From assembly GCA_934433135.1 (NCBI GenBank), contig CAKRZO010000007.1, positions 62,001-126,000 on the forward strand: a stretch of DNA of 64,000 nt, given 5' to 3'. Numbering within the stretch: the first letter of the stretch is position 1; every line of letters starts with the position of its first letter. Positions 6,486 through 14,708 of the stretch are shown piece after piece. The notes beneath the pieces are model-generated. The model was given only the letters and a program-made list of their open reading frames with translations. It did not search any database and had not been told where the DNA came from. The translations under genes and the position numbers were made by a program. The DNA comes from an uncultured Acetatifactor sp. (lineage in GTDB: Bacteria; Bacillota; Clostridia; Lachnospirales; Lachnospiraceae).

Positions 6486-7604
6486 CTATGGCGTACTTTC
6501 CTTATCATCACTGCTTTCTCTTAACCTGACCATCTGCCCGGCTTTTCGCCGATTTGCATCTTCCTGGGCGGCATAATGCTTTCTGGTGGTATTAACGTCC
6601 TTATGCCCCAGAACATCCGCTACCAGATAGATATCATTTGACTCCCGGTACAGATTCGTTCCGTAAGTACTTCTTAATTTATGAGGAGTGATTTTTTTTA
6701 AAGAAGTCATTCGGGATGCGTATTTCTTTACCAGTTTTTCAACGGATCGAACATTGATCCGCTTGTTTTGCAAAGATAAAAACAGTGCATTTTCATGACC
6801 GGAAACCGGATGGACGTGTTCTCTTTCTTCCAGGTAGCCCAACAGAGCGGTTTCCACTTCATTGCCAAAGTAGACAATTGCTTCATAGCCGCCTTTTCGC
6901 CGGATTTTGATTCCGTCCGTATCAAAATCGACATCCGTAAGATCCAGACCCACACATTCAGAAACCCGGATACCGGTTCCTAAGAGAAGCGTCATAATGG
7001 CAACATCCCGTAGCCGATTTTTCTTATGATATTCCAGTTCTTTTTTTGTCAGCTTGCTTCCGTCTTCCACCTGGGTAAGAAGAATTGCGACTTCATTCGG
7101 CTCTAGGCGTATGATTTCTTTCTCATGTCTTTTCGGAAGTTTTACAAGGGAGGCAGGGTTGCTTTGAATCTGCTCCGTCTGGAAAAAGTAGTTGTAAAAG
7201 CTTCGCAAAGAGGCAAGTTTTCTGCATTTTCCACGCTCATCATTGGTTATTTCTTTCCCATCGTGCCGGTACAGTGTCAGATACTCCAGATATTCTTCAA
7301 TATCGAAGCGTGTAACCTGATCCAGAAGAGAAATAGGATAGTCTTTGATATCCATCTTAGCGCAGACACTGTTTCTTTCATGCAAATATTCGAAAAAAAG
7401 ACGGATATCATAAGCATAGGCAAGACGGGTGCGTGCGGAGGTATATTCAGAGACTCCCAAAAAAAAGCTTTTGCAGAACTCCGGAAGAGTATCCAGAACT
7501 GCCCGCATTTTTAAAATATTTTCTTTATTTTGTTCGTCATGATAATTTATGGTTTTCTTTTCAGACACTGTTATTTTGACCATCCTTTCCCGGTTTCCTT
7601 GCAT
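6486..7604 (-). CDS. tyrosine recombinase, XerC/D-like
   Basis: A 372-residue site-specific recombinase with an N-terminal SAM-like core-binding domain (about 45-145) and a C-terminal catalytic domain. The full catalytic set is visible: Arg213 in TGIRVSE, Lys237, His308 and Arg311 in HKLRSTYG, His334 in LGHKDVNTT, and the nucleophile Tyr344. It lies downstream of the TtcA-like gene and overlaps its end. An alternative ATG at 7583 would shorten it by seven residues; neither start has a clean ribosome site. No att sites or phage genes are nearby, so a chromosomal Xer-type role is more likely than a mobile integrase, although I cannot tell whether it is the dif-resolving enzyme. Confidence 0.85.
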   Translation of the reverse strand: MQGNRERMVKITVSEKKTINYHDEQNKENILKMRAVLDTLPEFCKSFFLGVSEYTSARTRLAYAYDIRLFFEYLHERNSVCAKMDIKDYPISLLDQVTRFDIEEYLEYLTLYRHDGKEITNDERGKCRKLASLRSFYNYFFQTEQIQSNPASLVKLPKRHEKEIIRLEPNEVAILLTQVEDGSKLTKKELEYHKKNRLRDVAIMTLLLGTGIRVSECVGLDLTDVDFDTDGIKIRRKGGYEAIVYFGNEVETALLGYLEEREHVHPVSGHENALFLSLQNKRINVRSVEKLVKKYASRMTSLKKITPHKLRSTYGTNLYRESNDIYLVADVLGHKDVNTTRKHYAAQEDANRRKAGQMVRLRESSDDKESTP

Positions 7605-8287
7605 ATGGCAGTAAACATGCGTTCCTTTACGCCGGGAGTTTCTCGGTTGATTTCTCCCAGAAGCTGCTTTACATATTCTCTTTTGGTATGACCGTCCGCC
7701 GGACAGGGACTTTTGACAACCGGGAGATTCTGCCTGCGCACAAAACCGATGACATCGGCCTCCTTCATGTAAACCAGCGGGCGGATTACGGTAATACCGC
7801 TGCGGTCGAGGTGAGTAACCGGCGCAAATGTATGAAAACGGCCTTCATAGATAAGAGACATCATCATCGTTTCCACAACGTCATCCTTATGGTGAGCATA
7901 GGCAACTTTATAAAAGCCGGCAGCTTTTATGGCATTGTTCAGGGCACCCTTGCGCATTTTGGAACACAGCGAACAGGGATTTTCCTCTTTCCGGCTTTCA
8001 AAGACAACCTGTGCAATATCGGTTTTTATGACCATATACGGAACATTCAATGAATCGCAAAATGCACGTATACCGTCCAGATTCAGATTATGAAAACCAA
8101 GATCCACAGTAACTGCACACAAATCAAACGAAAACGGATAGAACTGTTTCAACCGGCTGAGAGCGTACAGTAAAGTCAGGCTGTCTTTTCCGCCGGAAAT
8201 GCCTACGGCGATTTTATCCTTGTCTTCAATCATATGATAATCATCCACTGCTCTGCGGACATGAGAGAGTACCTGCTGTAATTTCAT
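7571..8287 (-). CDS. TtcA-like tRNA thiolation PP-loop ATPase
   Basis: A PP-loop ATPase with SGGKDS at residues 31-36. Cys105-x2-Cys108 (NPCSLCSK) and Cys195 (KSPCPADG) match the three iron-sulfur ligands of the TtcA/TtuA group, which thiolates tRNA bases (TtcA: cytidine 32). At 238 residues it is a short TtcA-type protein. The exact tRNA position cannot be read from sequence. AAAGGTG lies about ten bases before the ATG. It shares a transcript direction with the overlapping recombinase. Confidence 0.85.
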   Translation of the reverse strand: MKLQQVLSHVRRAVDDYHMIEDKDKIAVGISGGKDSLTLLYALSRLKQFYPFSFDLCAVTVDLGFHNLNLDGIRAFCDSLNVPYMVIKTDIAQVVFESRKEENPCSLCSKMRKGALNNAIKAAGFYKVAYAHHKDDVVETMMMSLIYEGRFHTFAPVTHLDRSGITVIRPLVYMKEADVIGFVRRQNLPVVKSPCPADGHTKREYVKQLLGEINRETPGVKERMFTAICKETGKGWSK

Positions 8288-8433
8288 TCTCGGAAAACAC
8301 CTTTCTTTTTCGAATTTATAAGGAACTTGCCAGGATTCTGTTTCTTTTTATTCTAATCCGTTTTTGGGTAAGAAACAATAGAAAAATAAAAATTCTTTTT
8401 TTCAATTGAAATGTACTTTTTTTCAATTTGGTC

Positions 8434-8462
8434 TTGTGCTATTGTCGGAGGCAGTGTATGAT
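8434..8462 (+). promoter_or_regulatory. promoter of the AI-2E-family transporter gene
   Basis: TTGTGC (8434-8439) and TATGAT (8457-8462), spacer 17. It lies inside the longest open frame but upstream of the GTG at 8505, which supports the later start. Confidence 0.7.
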
Positions 8463-8504
8463 AGAAAGGTAAAGAATAACCTGCTTTGGAAGGGGGATTA
8501 TCCT

Positions 8505-10046
8505 GTGAGAGAACGCTTTAACAACAAGTATGTAAAATGGGGATTTACGGCTTTTTTAGTGATTGCGGCCGGAATCTGTTTTTATTATCTGGTATTTCAC
8601 ATCAATAACCTGAAAGCAAATATCAATGTGCTGGTCAATATTCTGATGCCGATTCTTTTTGCAATCGGGACAGCTTATCTTTTGACACCGGTACTAAATT
8701 GTATCGAGTATAAGTTATTGATTCCGCTATGTGAAAAATGTAAGATCAGAGAATCGGAAAAAAGGAACGGAATTGTCAGAGCTATCAGTACGCTCTTAAC
8801 AGGATGTCTGTTTTTCTTGTTGATTTATGCGATTATTGCCATGTTGCTGTCTCAAATCGTACCCAGTGTCCAGAGTCTGATCAACAACTTTGATACTTAT
8901 GTGGATAATATTACGATCGGGCTGAATAAGCTTCTGGAGGATCACACCGATGTAAAGGATTTTATTCTGAAGAATGTCGATAAATATTCCGAAGAGCTGG
9001 AAAGCTGGGCGAATACCAGCATTGACAGTGTGCTGCTAAAGTCCAGGGAAGTCTTAAAAACAGTATCCATGAGTATCATCGGATTGATGAAGGGATTGTG
9101 GAATTTCATTCTCGGATTCCTGATTTCCATTTATCTGCTGGCAGGTAAGGAAAAGCTGGCAGGACAGAGCAAAAAAATATTGTACGCATTGTTTAAAAAA
9201 GACAGCGCAAATGTGATATTGAATAATTTCCGTTTTGTGCACAAAACTTTTATCGGATTTATCGGCGGAAAAATCGTAGATTCCATTATTATAGGGATTC
9301 TTTGTTTTATCGGTACATCCATTCTGAAGACACCGTATGCCATATTGGTAAGTGTAGTTGTCGGGGTTACCAATGTGATTCCTTTTTTCGGACCGTTCCT
9401 GGGAGCAATTCCGTCTACCATATTGATTTTTGTTGTAGATCCCATGCATCCGCTTAATTGTGTTTACTTTGTTCTGTTTATCATTGTTCTTCAACAGTTT
9501 GACGGAAACATTCTGGGACCGAAGATTCTGGGAAATTCCACAGGGCTCACCGGCTTTTGGGTTATCTTTGCAATTACCTTGTTCGGAGGCTTGTTCGGTA
9601 TTCTTGGGATGATTGTGGGAGTTCCCATTTTTGCGGTTATTTTTGCCGCCGTAAAGTCCCTAATTCAAATGGCGCTTCGAAAAAAGGAGATGCCGATGGA
9701 GACACAGCCTTATATGAATGTAGGAGCAATTGACGAAGAGGGGTTTCATGAATATATCCCCAATGCCCATAAAGATATCCGCAGAATCCGGAAGGAAAAG
9801 AAAGAAAAACGTGATACAGAGCGTATTTGTTTCGGTGACAAAATTTACAGCAGTGCGGAAGATATTAAAGAAGAAAGAGCAGGTAGTGCGGACACTGCCG
9901 AAAGTGCAGGGAAAGATGGCGTAAATGCAGAGGAACGCACCGAAGATTCCGTACCGGCAGGCGAGGGAGGAAAATGCACAGGAACATCAGAAAAATGCGC
10001 TGGAACACCTGAGGCAGGTGCAGAAAAGAAACAGCAGATGCCATAG
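8505..10046 (+). CDS. AI-2E family transporter
   Basis: A polytopic membrane protein of 513 residues with about eight membrane segments. The segment GVTNVIPFFGPFLGAIPS and the following QQFDGNILGPKILG are the conserved core of the AI-2E/PerM family, some members of which export autoinducer-2 while others do Na+/H+ exchange. Substrate is unknown here. I use GTG 8505 because AGGGGG stands before it and a promoter lies just upstream. The last 80 or so residues form a hydrophilic, Glu/Ala/Gly-rich tail that looks disordered and is probably cytoplasmic. Confidence 0.85.
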   Translation: MRERFNNKYVKWGFTAFLVIAAGICFYYLVFHINNLKANINVLVNILMPILFAIGTAYLLTPVLNCIEYKLLIPLCEKCKIRESEKRNGIVRAISTLLTGCLFFLLIYAIIAMLLSQIVPSVQSLINNFDTYVDNITIGLNKLLEDHTDVKDFILKNVDKYSEELESWANTSIDSVLLKSREVLKTVSMSIIGLMKGLWNFILGFLISIYLLAGKEKLAGQSKKILYALFKKDSANVILNNFRFVHKTFIGFIGGKIVDSIIIGILCFIGTSILKTPYAILVSVVVGVTNVIPFFGPFLGAIPSTILIFVVDPMHPLNCVYFVLFIIVLQQFDGNILGPKILGNSTGLTGFWVIFAITLFGGLFGILGMIVGVPIFAVIFAAVKSLIQMALRKKEMPMETQPYMNVGAIDEEGFHEYIPNAHKDIRRIRKEKKEKRDTERICFGDKIYSSAEDIKEERAGSADTAESAGKDGVNAEERTEDSVPAGEGGKCTGTSEKCAGTPEAGAEKKQQMP

Positions 10047-10055
10047 CTGCTGATA

Positions 10056-10109
10056 GTGTGAAAAATCACATTGAAATGCGAATGCATTCCAGAATGCATT
10101 TTTTCACAC
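10056..10109 (+). terminator. terminator after the AI-2E-family gene
   Basis: AATGCATT (10081-10088) pairs with AATGCATT (10093-10100) around CCAG, followed by TTTT. An outer GTGTGAAAAA (10056-10065) can pair with TTTTTTCACAC ending at 10109. Confidence 0.8.
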
Positions 10110-10227
10110 GGCTATTTGTGCAGCAGGCGTTACAAAGCAGCCGTGATCAGATTCTTCCGACGATAAAGCGTCTGCGGAATGGGAATTAGTATAACAGATG
10201 ACAGGAAAGGCAGGAGCGGAATAAGAG

Positions 10228-10674
10228 ATGCGACTGGTCATTCAGAGAGTAACAAAAGCAAGTGTAACAATAGATGATAACATAATTGCACAGATCGGGC
10301 ACGGGTTCCTGGTTCTGGTGGGAATCAGTCAGGAGGATAGCGAAGAAACTGCGGATAAAATGGTAAAGAAGCTGATCGGTCTGCGGATTTTCGAAGATGA
10401 GAACGGGAAGACAAATCTGGATTTAAAAGCTGTGAATGGTCAGCTGTTGCTGGTTTCCCAGTTTACGTTATATGCGGACTGTAAAAGGGGAAATCGCCCT
10501 TCTTTTGTAAAAGCAGGAGATCCCCGGAGGGCAAAGCAGTTATACGAATATATCATTGCGTCCTGCAAAAAGGAAATAGCAGTGGTGGAACAGGGATGTT
10601 TTGGCGCGGATATGAAGGTAGAGCTTCTCAATGACGGACCTTTTACCATTTTGCTGGATTCGGAACAATTATAA
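10228..10674 (+). CDS. dtd: D-aminoacyl-tRNA deacylase
   Basis: Dtd hydrolyses D-aminoacyl-tRNAs so that D-amino acids do not block translation. The 148 residues match the family length. The motif SQFTLYADCKRGNRPSF (about 79-95) and the C-terminal NDGPFTILLDS (GP motif) form the active site. The start MRLVIQRVTKASV is the standard N-terminus. About 180 bases with a terminator and a further fold separate it from the AI-2E gene. Confidence 0.96.
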   Translation: MRLVIQRVTKASVTIDDNIIAQIGHGFLVLVGISQEDSEETADKMVKKLIGLRIFEDENGKTNLDLKAVNGQLLLVSQFTLYADCKRGNRPSFVKAGDPRRAKQLYEYIIASCKKEIAVVEQGCFGADMKVELLNDGPFTILLDSEQL

Positions 10675-10722
10675 CGTTCATAAATTCATCCGTTATCTTA
10701 TCAGACAATGCATTTTTCAGGC

Positions 10723-10751
10723 TTATGTCCGGCAGACAAAACAGGTATAAT
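10723..10751 (+). promoter_or_regulatory. possible promoter of the flotillin gene
   Basis: A perfect TATAAT at 10746-10751; the best -35 at 17 bases is the poor TTATGT (10723-10728). The region between dtd and the flotillin gene otherwise holds only a 30-codon open frame starting near 10779 whose stop overlaps the flotillin ribosome site. I do not call it a gene. Confidence 0.45.
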
Positions 10752-10872
10752 AATAGCAGAAACCACTTCTTACGATATGGAGGCTGTGTGCTGCAGGCAA
10801 AAAGGAAAGGAGAGGTTTCGAAAATTTCAGCGGATTCTATTAATGAAGCAGCACAGAAAAGAGAGGTAGCAA

Positions 10873-12312
10873 ATGGAGTATTATGTAACAATCGCAATCA
10901 CAATCGCAATTATTGCAGCGGTGCTGGCAGTGCTGGCAAGCGGGTATGTCAAGGCTTCGCCGGATACGGCGATTATCATTTCGGGATTGCGGAAGAATCC
11001 GAAGGTCCTGATCGGAAGAGCCGGAGTAAAGATTCCTTTTCTGGAAAGAAGAGATGAATTGAATCTGCAGTTAATTCCGATTGATGTAAAGACATCCAAT
11101 GCAGTTCCTACGGCAGATTATATTAATATTAATGTCGATGCAACTGTAAACGTAAAAATCAGTGATAATGAAGAACGTCTGAAACTGGCAGCTCAGAACT
11201 TCTTAAATAAGAATGCAGAATACATAGGAAGAGTTGCCAGAGAAGTGCTGGAAGGCAATGTACGTGAAATTGTAGGTAAAATGGCTTTGGAAGAGATGGT
11301 TTCGGATCGTCAGAAGTTTGCAATGCTGGTTAAGGAAAATACAGAGCCGGATCTGGCTGCCATGGGACTGGATATCATCAGTTTCAATGTTCAGAATTTT
11401 GTGGACGGAAACGGCGTGATTGAAAATCTGGGTGTTGATAATATTGTTAAAATCCAGAAAAATGCTGCCATTTCCAGGGCAGACAGTGAAAAAGAGATTG
11501 CCAAAGCACAGGCAAATGCAAAGCGTGAGGCAAACGAAGCGGAAGTAAATGCTGCTTCCGAGATTGCGAAAAAGCAGAATGAACTGGATATTCAGAAAGC
11601 GGAACTGAAAAAGGCAGCCGATGTGAAACGCGCGGAGGCAGATGCCGCATACAAGATTCAGGAAGAAGAGCAGCGTAAAACCGTGGAAGTTACTACGGCT
11701 AATGCCAATATTGCAAAACAGGAAAAGGAAATTTTGTTAAAGCAAAAAGAAGCCGAAGTAATGGAACAGGCTCTGGATGCGCAGGTAAAGAAGAAAGCGG
11801 AAGCAGACAAGTTTGCCAAACAGCAGCTGGCAGATGCGCAACTGTATCAGCGTCAGCGTGAAGCGGAAGCGAAGAAGTTTGAAATGGAAAAAGAAGCAGA
11901 TGCCATGAAAGCTTCTGCGCAGGCACGGAAATATACCATGGAACAGGAAGCAGAAGGCATCCGGACAAAAGGGCTTGCAGAAGCGGAAGCCATTCGCGCA
12001 AAAGCAGTAGCGGAAGCGGAAGGTATCGAAAAGAAAGCGGAAGCGATGGCCAAGATGGGAGAAGCGGCAGTTCTGGAAATGTACTTTAAAGCATTGCCGG
12101 AAGTTGTGAAGAATGCCGCATTGCCTTTGAATAACGTGGATAAGATTACCATGTACGGCGACGGCAATAACACAAAGCTCATAAAGGATATTATGGGAAC
12201 GGTTACTCAGGTTACGGATGGATTAAAAGAATCTGCAGGAGTGGATCTTCAAGCCGTATTATCCGGATTCTTGGGAGCCAGGGCAGCATCTGCAGAAAAA
12301 TCCGATGAATAA
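10873..12312 (+). CDS. flotillin-like SPFH protein
   Basis: A 479-residue membrane scaffold protein. A single N-terminal membrane helix (about 2-25) is followed by an SPFH/band-7 domain (about 26-190). Then comes a long Ala/Glu/Lys-rich coiled coil with repeated AEAE and KAEA units (about 200-400) and a short tail. Flotillins organise functional membrane microdomains. The usual NfeD partner gene is not adjacent: dtd lies upstream and the liv operon downstream. AGAGAGG precedes the ATG. Confidence 0.9.
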   Translation: MEYYVTIAITIAIIAAVLAVLASGYVKASPDTAIIISGLRKNPKVLIGRAGVKIPFLERRDELNLQLIPIDVKTSNAVPTADYININVDATVNVKISDNEERLKLAAQNFLNKNAEYIGRVAREVLEGNVREIVGKMALEEMVSDRQKFAMLVKENTEPDLAAMGLDIISFNVQNFVDGNGVIENLGVDNIVKIQKNAAISRADSEKEIAKAQANAKREANEAEVNAASEIAKKQNELDIQKAELKKAADVKRAEADAAYKIQEEEQRKTVEVTTANANIAKQEKEILLKQKEAEVMEQALDAQVKKKAEADKFAKQQLADAQLYQRQREAEAKKFEMEKEADAMKASAQARKYTMEQEAEGIRTKGLAEAEAIRAKAVAEAEGIEKKAEAMAKMGEAAVLEMYFKALPEVVKNAALPLNNVDKITMYGDGNNTKLIKDIMGTVTQVTDGLKESAGVDLQAVLSGFLGARAASAEKSDE

Positions 12313-12365
12313 GATATCTGATGAGCAGATTAAAATAAATCAATAAAAGTGGATAAAATAATCTG

Positions 12366-12394
12366 TTGACAAAAGCCCGATTAATGGTTATCAT
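12366..12394 (+). promoter_or_regulatory. promoter of the liv operon
   Basis: TTGACA (12366-12371), spacer 17, TATCAT (12389-12394). Transcription should begin near 12401, exactly at the left arm of the leader fold. Confidence 0.8.
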
Positions 12395-12401
12395 GTTAAA
12401 A

Positions 12402-12479
12402 CATAAGAGCAAGACAGAATGCCCGGCGCAAAGAGCATTCAGAGTAAAGGTTTGTTCAGAGCCAAAATGTGCTCTTATG
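12402..12479 (+). ncRNA. candidate structured leader of livK
   Basis: A 9-bp perfect long-range stem, CATAAGAGC (12402-12410) with GCTCTTATG (12471-12479), closes a 60-base domain. Inside are GAATGC/GCATTC (12417-12422 with 12435-12440) and a weaker GGTT/AGCC pairing (about 12449-12463), giving a possible three-way junction. The SD AGGAGG begins two bases after the closing stem. It matches no riboswitch class I recognise. Fold by eye, untested. Confidence 0.5.
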
Positions 12480-12495
12480 CAAGGAGGAGAATAAC

Positions 12496-13668
12496 ATGAA
12501 AAAGTTTACAAAAGTAATCAGCGTAATTGCTGCAACGGCAATGGTAATGGCTATGATGACAGGTTGCGGAGGAAAGAAGGATACCCTGCAGGGAGATCCG
12601 AATGCGACTTCCTTTAAAATCGGTGGTATCGGACCGATTACCGGAGGCGCTGCTATTTATGGTCAGGCTGTTAAAAATGCCGCTCAGCTTGCAATCGATG
12701 AAATAAATGAAGCAGGTGGTGTTAACGGGTATACACTTGAGATGAATTTCCAGGATGATGAGCATGACGCAGAGAAGTCCGTAAATGCATATAATACATT
12801 AAAAGACTGGGGTGTGCAGATTGTAATGGGATCTGTAACCAGTGATCCGTGTATTGCAGTTTCTGCCAAGACAAAAGAAGATAATGTCTTTCAGATTACT
12901 CCGTCCGGTTCTGCAGTGGATTGCGTAAAATATGATAACGCTTTCCGTATCTGTTTTTCAGATCCGAACCAGGGTGCTGCAAGTGCAAAATATATCGGTC
13001 AGAACGGTCTGGCTTCCAAGGTGGCTATAATTTATGATAGTGGTACAACTTATTCCAGTGGTATTTATGAAAGCTTTGTAGCAGAGGCTGTTAACTGGGA
13101 TTTCGAAGTAGTAGCGGCAGAATCCTTTACCGAAGGAAATAATACTGACTTCAGCGTACAGCTTCAGAAAGCAAAGGATGCAGGTGCAGATCTGGTATTC
13201 CTTCCTATTTATTATCAAGAGGCTTCTTCTATTTTAAAGCAGGCAGATGCTATGGGATATGCTCCTAAGTTCTTCAGCTGTGATGGCATGGATGGCATTT
13301 TGACAGTAGAGAATTTTGATACTTCTCTTGCAGAAGGTGTTATGTTATTGACACCGTTTGCAGCAGATGCAACCGATGATCTTACCGTAGCGTTTGTAAC
13401 GTCCTATGAAGAAAAATTCGGTGATGTTCCTAATCAGTTCGCTGCAGATGCATATGATGCAATTTATACGATTAAAGCGGCTCTTGAAAAGAGCGGAGCA
13501 AAAGCTACTATGGGTGCTTCGGAACTCTGTGAAGCTTTAAAGAGTGCTATGCTTGAAATTAAGGTAGATGGTTTGACTGGCAGCGGAATGACATGGACAG
13601 CAGACGGAGAACCTAATAAGGATCCCAAGGCTGTTGTAATAGAGGGCGGAGTTTATAAAGCAATGTAA
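12496..13668 (+). CDS. livK: branched-chain amino acid ABC transporter, substrate-binding lipoprotein
   Basis: This is the extracellular binding component of a Liv-type ABC importer. Of 390 residues, a lipoprotein signal peptide (1-23) ends in the lipobox MTGC with Cys24. The mature part is a periplasmic-binding fold of the Leu/Ile/Val type (start IGGIGPITGGAAIYG). The ATG at 12496 has AAGGAGGAG eight bases upstream; a longer frame to 12469 begins inside the leader. Substrate preference within the family cannot be fixed by eye. Downstream are permeases and ATPases in the standard order, after an intercistronic hairpin. Confidence 0.92.
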   Translation: MKKFTKVISVIAATAMVMAMMTGCGGKKDTLQGDPNATSFKIGGIGPITGGAAIYGQAVKNAAQLAIDEINEAGGVNGYTLEMNFQDDEHDAEKSVNAYNTLKDWGVQIVMGSVTSDPCIAVSAKTKEDNVFQITPSGSAVDCVKYDNAFRICFSDPNQGAASAKYIGQNGLASKVAIIYDSGTTYSSGIYESFVAEAVNWDFEVVAAESFTEGNNTDFSVQLQKAKDAGADLVFLPIYYQEASSILKQADAMGYAPKFFSCDGMDGILTVENFDTSLAEGVMLLTPFAADATDDLTVAFVTSYEEKFGDVPNQFAADAYDAIYTIKAALEKSGAKATMGASELCEALKSAMLEIKVDGLTGSGMTWTADGEPNKDPKAVVIEGGVYKAM

Positions 13669-13709
13669 TAATTGCTTTAGCATGAGGCTCTTTCAGACAG
13701 AAAACGGGG

Positions 13710-13750
13710 GTTGTTTCGACAACAAGGGTTGTTTCAACAACCCTTTCTTT
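13710..13750 (+). terminator. intercistronic hairpins between livK and livH
   Basis: Two adjacent hairpins: GTTGT-TTCG-ACAAC (13710-13723) and GGGTTGTT-TC-AACAACCC (13726-13743), the second followed by TTTCTTT. It probably works as a partial terminator or 3' stabiliser so that binding protein exceeds permease. Confidence 0.7.
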
Positions 13751-13809
13751 CTGTTTACTATAAAAATTACCTGCAGATTTTCTTTCAGGTGAAGGATCAG
13801 GAGGTCAGC

Positions 13810-14694
13810 ATGAGTTTTATAACATATTTAATTAAGGGCATCAGTCTTGGCAGTGTATATGCATTGATTGCTCTGGGGTATACCATGGTTTACGGGATTG
13901 CAAAAATGCTGAATTTTGCCCATGGTGATATCATTATGGTAGGAGCATTTACGGTATATACCGTTTGCAGTACATTTGGAATGCATCCGGCAATCGGAAT
14001 CGCACTTTCCATTGTGATATGTACGCTTTTAGGAGTATTGATTGAGAGGATTGCATACAAGCCGCTTCGAAATGCCTCTTCCTCACTGGCGGTACTGATT
14101 ACGGCAATCGGGGTAAGCTATTTGCTGCAAAACCTTGCCCTTTTAATTTTCGGCGGAAATTCGAAGTCGTTTACCTCTATTGTGTCTCTGGCACCTATAG
14201 AGCTGGCAGATGGGCAGATTACCATTTCGGGCGAGACGGTTGTCATTGTAATTACCTGTGTCGTTATTATGTTGATTTTAATGACTTTTATCAAGAAGAC
14301 GCGGCTTGGACAGGCAATGTTAGCTGTGTCGGAAGACAAAGGAGCCGCTCAGCTGATGGGAATCAATGTGAATGCCACAATCGCTATGACATTTGCAATT
14401 GGCTCCGGGCTGGCGGCAATTGCAGGAATGTTGCTTTGCTCAGCCTATCCGTCTCTGACACCTTATACAGGTTCTATGCCCGGCATTAAGGCTTTTGTTG
14501 CTGCCGTATTCGGCGGGATCGGTTCCATACCGGGTGCTTTCCTGGGAGGCATTCTGCTTGGAATCATTGAGACTTTCGGAAAAGCTTATATTTCCTCACA
14601 GTTATCGGATGCCATTGTATTTTCCGTACTGATTATTGTATTGCTGGTTAAACCCACCGGATTGCTGGGTAAGAATATACAGGAAAAGGTCTGA
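13810..14694 (+). CDS. livH: branched-chain amino acid ABC transporter permease LivH
   Basis: One of two membrane subunits of the importer, 294 residues with about eight membrane segments. The start MSFITYLIKGISLGSVYALIALGYTMVYG and the motif LNFAHGDIIMVGAF are typical of LivH. The ATG at 13810 has AGGAGG five bases upstream, and the longer frame from 13711 begins within the hairpin region. The gene stops 14 bases before livM. Confidence 0.95.
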   Translation: MSFITYLIKGISLGSVYALIALGYTMVYGIAKMLNFAHGDIIMVGAFTVYTVCSTFGMHPAIGIALSIVICTLLGVLIERIAYKPLRNASSSLAVLITAIGVSYLLQNLALLIFGGNSKSFTSIVSLAPIELADGQITISGETVVIVITCVVIMLILMTFIKKTRLGQAMLAVSEDKGAAQLMGINVNATIAMTFAIGSGLAAIAGMLLCSAYPSLTPYTGSMPGIKAFVAAVFGGIGSIPGAFLGGILLGIIETFGKAYISSQLSDAIVFSVLIIVLLVKPTGLLGKNIQEKV

Positions 14695-14708
14695 AAGTGA
14701 GGAGTATC

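Noticed and set aside
10108..10144. ACGGCT/AGCCGT fold after the AI-2E terminator
   Set aside because: Six base pairs with a 12-base inner loop is weak, so I did not add it to the two-tier hairpin family.
10779..10874. 30-codon open frame upstream of the flotillin gene
   Set aside because: It is basic and short, has no ribosome site of its own and ends over the flotillin ribosome site; more likely untranslated leader.
10725..11057. Open frame of 110 codons overlapping the flotillin start
   Set aside because: It overlaps the well-supported flotillin gene in another frame and has no family features.
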